NCBI RefSeq assembly: GCF_902498745.1
Contig: NZ_LR701479.1
Location: 1,058,292 to 1,122,291, forward strand
DNA length: 64,000 bases
Direction: 5' to 3'
Origin: Erythrobacter sp. EC-HK427
Lineage (GTDB): Bacteria > Pseudomonadota > Alphaproteobacteria > Sphingomonadales > Sphingomonadaceae
Shown: positions 44,566 through 52,330 of the stretch, one piece after another
Layout: the number at the start of each line of letters is the position of its first letter
Numbering within the stretch: the stretch's first letter is position 1
Notes under the pieces: model-generated
The model's database searches: none
What the model was told of the DNA's origin: nothing
Seen by the model: the letters and a program-made list of their open reading frames with translations, nothing else
Program-made: the position numbers and the translations under genes

Positions 44566-45177
44566 ATGTCTGAAGACACTATCCCGACCGCCGATCCCTT
44601 CGCCATCTTCGATGACTGGTTCGCCGAAGCGCAGGCGAGCGAGCCGAACGATCCCAACGCCATGTGTTTGGCGACCGCTACGCCCGCGGGTCTTCCCTCG
44701 GCGCGGATGGTGCTGCTGAAGGGCCATGATGCGCGCGGTTTCGTGTTCTACACCAATGCGCAGAGCCGCAAGGGCGGGGAAATCCGCGCCAATATGCAAG
44801 CTGCGCTGCTATTCCACTGGAAAAGCCTGCGCCGCCAGATCCGCATCGAAGGCCCGCTGGAAGAAGTCACCAGCGCAGAGGCCGATGCCTATTTCCACTC
44901 GCGCCCCTTTGTCAGCCAGGTCGGCAGCGTAGCAAGCGACCAGTCGCGCCCGCTGGACAGCCGCGAGACGTATCTGGAGCGAGTCGAAGCCATCAAGGCG
45001 CAATATGAGGCAGCGGGCCAAGTCCCGCGCCCGCCGCACTGGACGGGCTTTCGCGTGAAGCCCGTCGCCATCGAGTTCTGGCATGACCGCCCCAACCGCC
45101 TGCACGAACGGCGGCAGTTCGTGCGCTCCGCTGACCATGCGGGGGATGGCTGGACCAGTACGCTGCTGTATCCGTGA
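44566..45177 (+). CDS. pdxH: Pyridoxamine 5'-phosphate oxidase
   Basis: FMN enzyme of 203 residues that makes pyridoxal phosphate. Family signatures: MCLATATPAGLPSARMVLLKGHDARGFVFYTN in part as PSARMVLLKG, the FMN-binding RKGGEIRANMQAALLFHW region, and the C-terminal WTSTLLYP (family usually ends RL.P). Divergent from the DnaJ-like gene. A REP-like hairpin begins 19 bp after the stop. Confidence 0.95.
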   Translation: MSEDTIPTADPFAIFDDWFAEAQASEPNDPNAMCLATATPAGLPSARMVLLKGHDARGFVFYTNAQSRKGGEIRANMQAALLFHWKSLRRQIRIEGPLEEVTSAEADAYFHSRPFVSQVGSVASDQSRPLDSRETYLERVEAIKAQYEAAGQVPRPPHWTGFRVKPVAIEFWHDRPNRLHERRQFVRSADHAGDGWTSTLLYP

Positions 45178-45195
45178 TGATTGGACTCACAACAG

Positions 45196-45261
45196 CCGCT
45201 CGTCCTGAGCCTGTCGAAGGACGCGAGTGCCAACGTCCTTCGACAGGCTCAGGACGAGCGG
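45196..45261. repeat. REP-like extragenic palindrome (perfect 28-bp arms)
   Basis: Left arm 45196-45223 and right arm 45234-45261 are exact reverse complements over 28 bp, with a 10-nt loop. The core CCTTCGACAGGCTCAGGAC recurs, slightly changed, at 58984-59072. From memory this motif is widespread in sphingomonad genomes. It lies between pdxH and the cation efflux gene, may end pdxH transcription, and is followed at once by the GGGGAG that serves as ribosome-binding site of the next gene. Confidence 0.88.
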
Positions 45262-45271
45262 GGGGAGTGGA

Positions 45272-46207
45272 ATGAACGACACCCGCGCCTCGCTCACCCG
45301 CAGTGCCGCGCTTGCCTCGATCAGCTTGGCGCTGTTTCTTGGCGTGCTCAAAGGCTGGGCGGTGTGGCAGACCGGCTCGACCGCGATGCTCGGCTCGCTG
45401 GCAGATACGACGCTTGATCTGGTGGCGAGCATTGCGACGCTGCTCGCCGTCTGGGTCGCGGCGCATCCGGCGGATGACAACCACCGCTTCGGCCACGGCA
45501 AGGCAGAGGCGCTCGCAGCCCTGTTCCAGGTCATCCTCATCACGCTGTCGGCGGGCGCCATCGCTTTCCGCGCGGTATTGCGGTTGGTCGAGGGCGGGGA
45601 AACCCGCGCGGCAGAGGCGGGGATCGGGGTCTCGCTGGTTGCGATTGTCGCCACCCTCGCGCTGGTCGCGTGGCAGCGGCACGTGGTGAAGCGAACGGGA
45701 TCGGTGGCGATTGCGACCGACCAATTGCATTACCAGTCCGACCTGCTGCTCAATCTTGCGGTGATCGCGGCGCTGGTGCTCGACCAATATGCCGGGTGGA
45801 GCCAGGCCGATCCGCTGTTCGGCCTCGGCATTGCGGCGTGGCTGCTGTGGAATGCGTGGCAAGCGTCGGGCGAGGCGATCAATCACCTGATGGACCGCGA
45901 ATGGCCCGAAGAGCAACGTCGCGCTTTCGTCGAGCGGGCCGCGCGGCATCCGGAGCTCGCCAAAATGCACGATCTGCGCACCCGCACCAGCGGCACGCAG
46001 GATTTCGCGCAGTTCCATGTCGATCTGCCAGCCAGCATGACCGTGGCCGAGGCGCATGACGTGATCGAGCGGGTGGAGGCGGACTTGCTCGCAGCCTTCC
46101 CCAACACCGAAATCCTCATCCATATCGACCCGGAGGGCCATGTGGACGAGCCCGGCAATGTCCTGGTCGAGGCGGACGAGTTCAAAAAGCTGGAGAACGG
46201 ACAATGA
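45272..46207 (+). CDS. Cation diffusion facilitator transporter (FieF-like)
   Basis: Metal/proton antiporter of 311 residues. Six transmembrane helices carry the metal-site motifs LADTTLDL, the FGHGKAEA loop and TDQLHYQSDLLLN. The C-terminal cytoplasmic domain (about 215-300) includes TSGTQDFAQFHVDLP and IHIDPEGH. Closest in pattern to FieF, which exports ferrous iron and zinc; the metal is inferred. The ATG at 45272 follows GGGGAG next to the repeat hairpin. The stop overlaps the next start. Confidence 0.92.
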   Translation: MNDTRASLTRSAALASISLALFLGVLKGWAVWQTGSTAMLGSLADTTLDLVASIATLLAVWVAAHPADDNHRFGHGKAEALAALFQVILITLSAGAIAFRAVLRLVEGGETRAAEAGIGVSLVAIVATLALVAWQRHVVKRTGSVAIATDQLHYQSDLLLNLAVIAALVLDQYAGWSQADPLFGLGIAAWLLWNAWQASGEAINHLMDREWPEEQRRAFVERAARHPELAKMHDLRTRTSGTQDFAQFHVDLPASMTVAEAHDVIERVEADLLAAFPNTEILIHIDPEGHVDEPGNVLVEADEFKKLENGQ

Positions 46208-47010
46208 ATGCAATCGCCGTCCCCTATTGGCATATCGATGCCTTCGCCGACCGCCTTTATGGCGGCAATCAGGCGGCGGTGGTGATCCTCGATGCGTGGC
46301 CCGCCGACGAGGTGATGCGCGACATCGCGGCGGAAAACCTGTTTGCCGAAACCGCCTTCCTGTTGAAGGACACCAGCGGCGCGGCCGATTGGGAACTGCG
46401 CTGGTTCACGCCGACCAGCGAGGTGAAAATGTGCGGCCATGCAACTCTGGCGAGCGGCCATGCGGTGCTGACCCACGATGGCAGTGAGAAGGTGACATTC
46501 CGCACCCGCAATGCAGGCATTCTCGAAGTCGCGCGCGATGCGGCAGGATACGCGCTTTCGCTTCCCGCAGGCCGAGTCGAGGAACGCGCGATGCCCGATT
46601 TGCTGGCGGCGCTCGGCGTGACAGGCACAGTCTTCGATACTGTCGAGGGGGTCGAAGAGACCGCGATCATCCTGCTCGAAGACGAGGCTGCCGTTCTGGC
46701 CGCCGCGCCGGACATGGCAGCCTTGGGCGCTATCGACCGGATGGCGATCTGCACCGCACCGGGCATCGCCACCGATGTTGTCAGCCGGGTCTTCGTGCCC
46801 GCATGGGGGGTGCCCGAGGACAGCGTGACGGGTGCCGCTCATGCGGCGCTCACACCTTTCTGGTGCGACCGTCTAGGGCGGGAGAGCTTCACGGCCTACC
46901 AAGCGAGCGAGCGCGGCGGGCATTTGCGCTGCACCCGCGCCGGTGAGCGCGCCATCTTGAGCGGCCAGTGCGTGACCGTTGCCGAAGGGCGCTTCTACGT
47001 TCCGGGATAG
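46204..47010 (+). CDS. PhzF-family isomerase-like protein
   Basis: Diaminopimelate-epimerase-fold protein of 268 residues. The start IDAFADRLYGGNQAAVV and the NLFAETAFL segment with the catalytic-type Glu (about 49) match the family, as do CGHATLASGHAVL and EDSVTGAAHAALTPFW. PhzF makes phenazine precursors, but most homologues act on unknown small molecules; no phenazine genes are present. The ATG overlaps the transporter stop (ATGA). The 3' end overlaps the convergent hydrolase gene by 16 nt. Confidence 0.9.
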   Translation: MNAIAVPYWHIDAFADRLYGGNQAAVVILDAWPADEVMRDIAAENLFAETAFLLKDTSGAADWELRWFTPTSEVKMCGHATLASGHAVLTHDGSEKVTFRTRNAGILEVARDAAGYALSLPAGRVEERAMPDLLAALGVTGTVFDTVEGVEETAIILLEDEAAVLAAAPDMAALGAIDRMAICTAPGIATDVVSRVFVPAWGVPEDSVTGAAHAALTPFWCDRLGRESFTAYQASERGGHLRCTRAGERAILSGQCVTVAEGRFYVPG

Positions 47011-48140
47011 AGCCGGAAAATGTCGGCGAGTTGCTCGACCAGCGCGGGCCGCTGCTCGCCTTCGGTCACGCCCAGCCGCACCACGGTGAGCCGCTGTTCG
47101 GGCGAGACGATGACATATTGCCCCAAATGGCCGACCAGCGCGAAGGCGCTTTCCGGCCCCTGATCGGGGAACAGTACCACGCGCTCGGTGCCCGAATCGC
47201 GGTTGAGCCAGAGCTGCGCGCCGTAATCGCCCGTGGCGGGGTTCTCCGCGCGCATAAAGTCGATCCATCCGCGCGGCACGATCTGCGCGCCCGCGACCGA
47301 GCCGCCATTGCGCAGGAATTCGCCGATCCGCGCCCAGTCGCGCGGGGTGGCCCAGATCGCGCTGCCGCCCACCAGCGTGCCCGCCGCGTCATATTCGCCG
47401 CGTAAGGATTCCAGCCCCAGCGGCACGGCGAGCCGCGCGTCGAGAAATTCCGCCATTATCGCCTGCCGCGCGCGCGCATCGCCATCGGGCGCAAGCACAT
47501 CGGTGGCGATATCGGACAGGATCACGCTGCTCGCGGTCGAATACTGGAAATGCGTGCCCGGATCGTATTCGAGCGGCTGCGCTTCCGCCCAGGCCGACAT
47601 ATCGTCGCGCCCTTCCATGAACATCATCCGCACTTCGGAGGATTCGAACGCCGGATCGTGCCGCTCGCGGTGGCGCAGGCCGGATCGCATTTGAAGGAGG
47701 TGGCGCAGCGTGATCTCGGCGCGCGGATCGCCGCTGCGCTGCCATGTGTCGACCGGCGCCGCTGCATCGAGGCTAAGCCGCCCGTCCGCCACCATCATCC
47801 CGATCACCAGCGCGGTGACCGTTTTCGACATCGACCAGCCGATTTGTGGCGTTTCCGGCCCGAAACCCTCGGCATAGCGTTCCGCCACAATCTCGCCGCG
47901 ATGCATCACGATGACCGCGCGGGTTTCGCCAATGCCTTCGGCGGTGAACAGTTCATCCACCGCGCGCGCCAGCTGCTCGCGCGAGACCCCGGGCTCGACC
48001 ACCACCGCTTCCATCGCCGCGTCTGACAAAGGCGGTGGCGGAGGCGGGCCATCTTGCGAACAGGCGGCAAGCGCCAGCAGCGCGGCAAAGGCCACTGGCG
48101 AGCGGAGACAAGCGGGGCTAAGGGCGGGGCGGCGCGACAT
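46995..48140 (-). CDS. Lipoprotein serine hydrolase (class C beta-lactamase family)
   Basis: Penicillin-binding-protein-fold hydrolase of 381 residues. A lipoprotein signal ends in LAAC, followed by SQDG and a Pro tract. The nucleophile motif SMSK (in GWSMSKTVTALVIG) is intact. The second motif position reads QYST rather than the usual YxN, and a clear KTG triad is not obvious near the C-terminus, so activity and substrate are uncertain. The ATG at 48140 begins the signal; the longer open frame upstream is antisense to the next gene. Confidence 0.87.
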   Translation of the reverse strand: MSRRPALSPACLRSPVAFAALLALAACSQDGPPPPPPLSDAAMEAVVVEPGVSREQLARAVDELFTAEGIGETRAVIVMHRGEIVAERYAEGFGPETPQIGWSMSKTVTALVIGMMVADGRLSLDAAAPVDTWQRSGDPRAEITLRHLLQMRSGLRHRERHDPAFESSEVRMMFMEGRDDMSAWAEAQPLEYDPGTHFQYSTASSVILSDIATDVLAPDGDARARQAIMAEFLDARLAVPLGLESLRGEYDAAGTLVGGSAIWATPRDWARIGEFLRNGGSVAGAQIVPRGWIDFMRAENPATGDYGAQLWLNRDSGTERVVLFPDQGPESAFALVGHLGQYVIVSPEQRLTVVRLGVTEGEQRPALVEQLADIFRLYPGT

Positions 48141-48173
48141 CGGTGGCGCGCTCTTTCCAATAGAGGCGAGCGA

Positions 48174-48521
48174 ATGGCAACTGCAAAACGGGCAAAAGCG
48201 GGCTGGGGCACCATCACTTTCCGTGTGTTGGCGCTGGCGGGCATTGCCGGCGGCCTGCTGTGGTTCTTCTTCGGCGCGTTCGCCAGCGGGATGAGCGTGG
48301 CGGGCACAGGCTACGCGGCGAAGACTGCCTGTTCCTGCCGCTTCCTCTCCGGACGCGAACTGGGCTCCTGCGACGCGGATCTGGGTGGTGGCTTCGCCAT
48401 GGTCTGGCTGAGCGAGGATGCCGACGAGCAAAGCGTCACCGCCACCGTCCCCGGCCTCGCCAGCACAACGGCAACCTATCAGGACGGCCCAGGTTGCGTG
48501 CTCGAAAGCTGGGAGGGCTAG
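48174..48521 (+). CDS. Small single-pass membrane protein of unknown function
   Basis: A 115-residue protein with one hydrophobic helix ([21 protein letters not shown]) near the N-terminus and a short extracytoplasmic part containing [14 protein letters not shown] and a Cys near the C-terminus. The pattern suggests disulfides in the periplasm. The ATG at 48174 follows GAGGCGAG. It is divergent from the serine hydrolase gene, 33 bp away, and its stop overlaps the convergent mnmA stop by 4 nt (CTAG). Confidence 0.7.
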   Translation: MATAKRAKAGWGTITFRVLALAGIAGGLLWFFFGAFASGMSVAGTGYAAKTACSCRFLSGRELGSCDADLGGGFAMVWLSEDADEQSVTATVPGLASTTATYQDGPGCVLESWEG

Positions 48522-49687
48522 GTGCTTACCGTAGCCGTCGCGTCGATCCAGCCGCCGCCGACCACGCGGTCGCCCGCATAGATCACCGCTGCCTGTCCCG
48601 GCGCGACGCCATATTCGGGCGCGGCGAAGTGCAGCGTCACAGTCGCACCATCCCCCAGCGGACCGTCGAGCGTGACCGGCACCGGCTTGGCGAGCGAGCG
48701 CACTTTGGCGGTGAGCGGCGCATCGGGCAGCGGGCCGATGCGGTTGGTCTCCACGATGGTGGCCGAACCGACCGCCAGCATCTGCTTTGGCCCCACGCGC
48801 ACCTCAGCCGTCTCCGCATCGAGCGCGATCACATAGAGCGGTTCGGGCTGACCGCCGATCTCCAGCCCGCGCCGCTGGCCGACGGTGTAATGGATGATCC
48901 CCGGATGCTGCCCCAGCACCGCACCGGTTGCGGCATGGACGATATCGCCCGGCCGCCCGCCTTCGGGACGGATCTTGGTGACGATTTTGGCATAATCGCC
49001 ATCGGGCACGAAGCAGATGTCCTGACTGTCGGGCTTGTTCGCCACGACCAGACCGAAGCTCTCGGCGATATCGCGCACCTGCGCCTTGGGCAGGCCGCCG
49101 AGCGGATAGCGAATGTATTCGAGCTGCTCTTCGGTGGTGGCGTAGAGGAAATAAGACTGGTCGCGCGCCGGATCATGCGCGCGGTGCAATTCGACGCCTG
49201 CCGCGCCGCGTTCGCGCCGGACATAATGACCGGTGGCGAGGCAATCGGCACCCAGTTCCTTTGCCATCCGCAGCAGATCGGTGAATTTCGGCCCCATATT
49301 GCACCGGATGCAGGGAATGGGCGTGCGGCCCGCCAGATATTCGTCGGCAAAAGTCTCGACGACCTCCTCGCGGAAGCTCGATTCGTGGTCGAATACATAA
49401 TGCGCGATGCCCAGCCGGTCGGCGACCATTTGCGCGTCACGGATATCGTCGCCCGCGCAGCAGGCCCCCTTGCGCCCCGTCGCCGCGCCGTAATCGTAAA
49501 GCTGCAGCGTAATGCCGATCACTTCCGCGCCCGTCTGCGCGGCCAAAGCGGCGACCACCGAACTGTCCACTCCGCCCGACATGGCGACGACAATCCGGCA
49601 CTCTGCCGCAGGGCGCGGCAGGTCGAACAGGGCTTCGGCGTTAACCGCGTCTGGCGATGCAGAAGTGGTGGCAGGCAATGCAGGCAT
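48518..49687 (-). CDS. mnmA: tRNA-specific 2-thiouridylase MnmA
   Basis: ATP-dependent sulfur transferase of 389 residues that makes s2U34 in Glu, Gln and Lys tRNAs. The PP-loop motif [16 protein letters not shown] is near residue 36. The catalytic cysteines lie in [12 protein letters not shown] and [12 protein letters not shown]-terminal beta-barrel domains follow. An in-frame ATG at 49699 is an equally possible start; neither has a convincing ribosome-binding site. It complements MnmG at the left end of the window, which modifies the same wobble base. Confidence 0.95.
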   Translation of the reverse strand: MPALPATTSASPDAVNAEALFDLPRPAAECRIVVAMSGGVDSSVVAALAAQTGAEVIGITLQLYDYGAATGRKGACCAGDDIRDAQMVADRLGIAHYVFDHESSFREEVVETFADEYLAGRTPIPCIRCNMGPKFTDLLRMAKELGADCLATGHYVRRERGAAGVELHRAHDPARDQSYFLYATTEEQLEYIRYPLGGLPKAQVRDIAESFGLVVANKPDSQDICFVPDGDYAKIVTKIRPEGGRPGDIVHAATGAVLGQHPGIIHYTVGQRRGLEIGGQPEPLYVIALDAETAEVRVGPKQMLAVGSATIVETNRIGPLPDAPLTAKVRSLAKPVPVTLDGPLGDGATVTLHFAAPEYGVAPGQAAVIYAGDRVVGGGWIDATATVST

Positions 49688-49782
49688 GGCCGCGCCCATA
49701 CACGCTTGCGCACTGCGGCAAAACCCCCGCGATAGCAGCGCCGAAGGGTCGCGTGCGGCGCGGTTGAATTTGTAACAGATGG

Positions 49783-49797
49783 TTAAGCGCGATTTTA
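49783..49797. promoter_or_regulatory. CtrA-like box upstream of the sciP unit
   Basis: TTAA-N7-TTTA (bases TTAAGCGCGATTTTA) differs at one position from the CtrA consensus TTAA-N7-TTAA. It lies 37 bp before the start of the gene that overlaps sciP. In Caulobacter, sciP is a CtrA target, so the location makes sense. A short degenerate motif, hence low confidence. Confidence 0.4.
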
Positions 49798-49833
49798 CCC
49801 GATCTTGACGCTTGCTGCCTAAAGACGTCAGCC

Positions 49834-50196
49834 ATGTTCGAAGGAAAACCGCCTTTTGCGCCCGAGGCGCGGGTTTGGAAGCATGGCGAGGCCGTGGAGG
49901 ATTCGCTGTGCCCGGTCGACTGGGACGAGCTGAAGGCCCGGTTGGCCGCAGCGCGCGACTTGCGCAGCGAATGGAGCGATGCGGCAGTGTGCGAGGATGC
50001 CAGCTTCGATGCCGATTCGGCACGGCGGCTGGCGGCCCGGCACGACCGGATCGACGAACTCGCCTTCGACGACCCGCCCCTAGCCAATGGCAAAGGCGGC
50101 GTTAACCCTGATGATTTAGCCAATGGCAAAGGGGCTTGCCCCACTATTGGCCGGCAAAGCGAAAATGGCGAACCGGCCAATCGAGGAAACACATGA
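49834..50196 (+). CDS. Hypothetical protein upstream of sciP
   Basis: A 120-residue protein of no family known to me. The N-terminal 80 residues ([20 protein letters not shown]...) look like a small helical acidic domain. The C-terminal 40 are compositionally odd, with the peptide LANGKG twice, encoded by a 16-bp direct repeat (50081-50096 and 50117-50132). Its TGA overlaps the sciP ATG, so it is translated ahead of, and probably coupled to, sciP. Confidence 0.62.
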   Translation: MFEGKPPFAPEARVWKHGEAVEDSLCPVDWDELKARLAAARDLRSEWSDAAVCEDASFDADSARRLAARHDRIDELAFDDPPLANGKGGVNPDDLANGKGACPTIGRQSENGEPANRGNT

Positions 50197-50492
50197 TCGA
50201 GAACCAGAAAATCCGTCCGGCACAAGTCATCGGTCCGCTCGGCGAACCGTTGACGCTGGCAGATCTGCCGGCGCCCAGCACAAAACGCTGGGTGGTGCGC
50301 CGCAAGGCCGAGGTCGTGGCGGCCGTGAATGGCGGGTTGCTGACGATTGACGAAGTGCTCGAACGCTATGGTCTGACGCTGGAAGAATTCGCCGGTTGGC
50401 AGCGCGCGGTCGACCGTTCGGGGATGCAGGGCCTGCGCGTCACCCGCATCCAGCATTACCGCGATCTCTACGAACGCCAGCTCAAATACTGA
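50193..50492 (+). CDS. sciP: CtrA inhibitor SciP (DUF1153)
   Basis: Small helix-turn-helix protein of 99 residues. The conserved core PAPSTKRWVVRRKAEVVAAV, LLTIDEVLERYGLTLEEFAGW and VTRIQHYR is the DUF1153/SciP signature. In Caulobacter SciP binds CtrA and blocks transcription of CtrA targets in swarmer cells. The ATG at 50193 follows GAGGAAA and overlaps the upstream gene's stop. A terminator follows at 50524. Confidence 0.93.
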   Translation: MIENQKIRPAQVIGPLGEPLTLADLPAPSTKRWVVRRKAEVVAAVNGGLLTIDEVLERYGLTLEEFAGWQRAVDRSGMQGLRVTRIQHYRDLYERQLKY

Positions 50493-50523
50493 TTTTTCTT
50501 TCGTAAAATCTGCTAACGCACAT

Positions 50524-50554
50524 GGGGAGTCCCGGAACATCGGGGCTCCCCTTT
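50524..50554 (+). terminator. Intrinsic terminator after sciP
   Basis: An 11-bp stem (GGGGAGTCCCG with CGGGGCTCCCC, one G-T pair) and a 6-nt loop, followed by TTTGCGTTT. The T-run is interrupted, but the stem is strong and correctly placed. Confidence 0.75.
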
Positions 50555-50606
50555 GCGTTTGGGGTTTGTCCCGTGGGTTCGGGGGAAACGAAAGAGGAGA
50601 TAGAAT

Positions 50607-50867
50607 ATGGGTTGGATTGCAACAATTATCCTTGGCGGCATCGCCGGTTGGCTGGCAAGCAAGGTCATGGGTCGCGATGCCTCGATGGGCATTCTTTTGA
50701 ACATTGTGGTCGGTGTGATTGGCGGCCTGATCGGCAGCTTCATCGGCAACTACACCGGTTTCCTGACGGACGATGCTGGTTGGATCATGTATCTGGTCAC
50801 CGCAACCATCGGCGCGGTGGTGCTGCTGGGCATCATCAACCTTGTGCAGCGCGGCAAGGTTCGCTGA
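50607..50867 (+). CDS. GlsB/YeaQ/YmgE-family membrane protein
   Basis: An 86-residue protein with three hydrophobic, Gly-rich helices (GWIATIILGGIAGWLASKVMG, ILLNIVVGVIGGLIGSFIG, IMYLVTATIGAVVLLGIINL). This is the transglycosylase-associated family, a misnomer, whose E. coli members are stress-induced. Flanked by terminators on both sides, so probably expressed alone. A GAAAGAGGAGA ribosome-binding site precedes the ATG. Confidence 0.9.
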   Translation: MGWIATIILGGIAGWLASKVMGRDASMGILLNIVVGVIGGLIGSFIGNYTGFLTDDAGWIMYLVTATIGAVVLLGIINLVQRGKVR

Positions 50868-50893
50868 TCGCCCGCATCAGGCGAACAATCGTA

Positions 50894-50923
50894 GGGCGGA
50901 GTGCTGCGGCGCTCCGCCCTTTT
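50894..50923 (+). terminator. Intrinsic terminator after the GlsB-like gene
   Basis: An 8-bp perfect stem (GGGCGGAG with CTCCGCCC), a 10-nt loop and TTTT. The remaining 181 bp before the efflux adaptor gene hold no recognisable gene. Confidence 0.85.
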
Positions 50924-51104
50924 CATTTGCGCTTTGTCGATGGCAGTGCCCCGCTCGGCGAGGTTTGCATTGCGCCTGCCCGCCAAGCCCGCCAAAGGGC
51001 AGGCTCGGGGCAAGCGCATATAGTCGCATCCATGCATTCGCTGTGCTAAAGCCCTAACGCACCTCTGGCCGCAGCGCGGCCATCCAGACCAGGGCAATGG
51101 GCCG

Positions 51105-52325
51105 ATGAATTACGAAACACGCGTCGCTGCAGACAACGAAGCCGGTTCAATGGTGACCAATGCCGGACATGGCGGCACTCCCGCCGCCGGTGAAGCTGCA
51201 CCCGCGCGCCGCCGCAATCTGTGGATCGCGATTGCCGTGCTGGTGATCGGCGCGATCATCGCCGCCTTCATGCTATCGGGCGGCGAGGAAGAAGCGCCCT
51301 TCACGCCCAGCGCCGAAGATGCCGCCACTCTGCCCGCCGTTACCGTTGCCGTGCCCGGTTCGGGCACATTGGAAGGCGTGATTAACGCAACCGGCACGCT
51401 GGCGGCGCGGCGCGCGATTCCTGTCGGCGTGGTCGGTGAAGGCGGACGGGTGACGCAGGTCACCGTCGATGCCGGAGACTGGGTGCGCGCCGGGCAGGTG
51501 CTGGCGGTGATCGACCGTTCGGTGCAAAACCAGCAGCTTGGTGCACTTTCGGCGCAAATCGATGTGGCGCAGGCCGATGCCGATCTGGCGCAAGCCAATC
51601 TCGACCGCGCGCTGCAATTGGTGGAGCGCGGCTTTATCAGCCAGGCCGATATCGACCGGCTCACCGCCACCCGCGATGCGGCTGTGGCCCGCGTGAATGT
51701 CGCCCGCGCGCAATTGGGCGAACGGCGCGCGCGCAATGCGCAGCTCAATATTGTCGCGCCCACCTCGGGGCTGGTGCTTGAGCGCATGGTCGAACCCGGC
51801 CAGACCGTAGGCGCAGGCTCGGGCGCGCTGTTCACGATTGCGCAGGGCGGCGAGATGGAATTGCTCGCGCGGATCGGCGAGAACGAGTTGAGCCAGCTTG
51901 GCGTCGGGATCAGCGGCACAGTGACGCCGGTGGGCACCGATCAGCAATTCACCTGCCAGATCTGGCAGATTTCGCCCGTGATCGACGAAACCTCACGGCA
52001 GGGCACGGCGCGCTGCGCATTGCCGTATGACCGCGCGCTGCGCCCCGGCGGTTTTGCCGGTATCACGCTGGCGAGCGGCACCTCGGTCGCCACCCGCCTG
52101 CCCGAAAGCGCGGTGCTGTCGGACGATGAAGGCAGCTATGTCTATATCGTCAACGCCGAGGACACGGTGGAACGCCGCGATGTGGAGCTGGGCGCGATCA
52201 GCGATGATGGCATTGTGATTGCCGGCGGAATTGACGGCAGCGAGCGCGTCGTGCTGCGCGCAGGCGGCTTCCTCGCCCCGGGTGACCGTGTGCGCCCCGT
52301 GCGCGAAGGTGCGGCGCAAGAGTAG
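51105..52325 (+). CDS. RND efflux periplasmic adaptor (membrane fusion protein)
   Basis: HlyD/AcrA-family adaptor of 406 residues. One membrane anchor (NLWIAIAVLVIGAIIAAFML) follows a 36-residue cytoplasmic start. Then come the first lipoyl half (GGRVTQVTVDAGDWVRAGQVLAVID), a helical hairpin (about 140-210), the second lipoyl half (APTSGLVLERMVEPGQTVG) and beta-barrel domains. It links the inner-membrane permease (5 nt downstream) to an outer-membrane channel not encoded here. The substrate is unknown. Confidence 0.93.
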   Translation: MNYETRVAADNEAGSMVTNAGHGGTPAAGEAAPARRRNLWIAIAVLVIGAIIAAFMLSGGEEEAPFTPSAEDAATLPAVTVAVPGSGTLEGVINATGTLAARRAIPVGVVGEGGRVTQVTVDAGDWVRAGQVLAVIDRSVQNQQLGALSAQIDVAQADADLAQANLDRALQLVERGFISQADIDRLTATRDAAVARVNVARAQLGERRARNAQLNIVAPTSGLVLERMVEPGQTVGAGSGALFTIAQGGEMELLARIGENELSQLGVGISGTVTPVGTDQQFTCQIWQISPVIDETSRQGTARCALPYDRALRPGGFAGITLASGTSVATRLPESAVLSDDEGSYVYIVNAEDTVERRDVELGAISDDGIVIAGGIDGSERVVLRAGGFLAPGDRVRPVREGAAQE

Positions 52326-52330
52326 GCCCG

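Noticed and set aside
46204-47010. Phenazine biosynthesis cluster suggested by the PhzF-like gene
   Set aside because: No other phz genes are nearby, and PhzF homologues are common without phenazine production.
46995-48431. Serine hydrolase extended to 478 residues
   Set aside because: The extra 97 N-terminal residues are antisense to the start region of the small membrane protein gene and would bury the lipoprotein signal peptide.
50111-50125. A second CtrA-like box just before sciP
   Set aside because: The TTAA and TTAG elements there are not spaced by 7 bp and fall in the direct-repeat region of the upstream gene.
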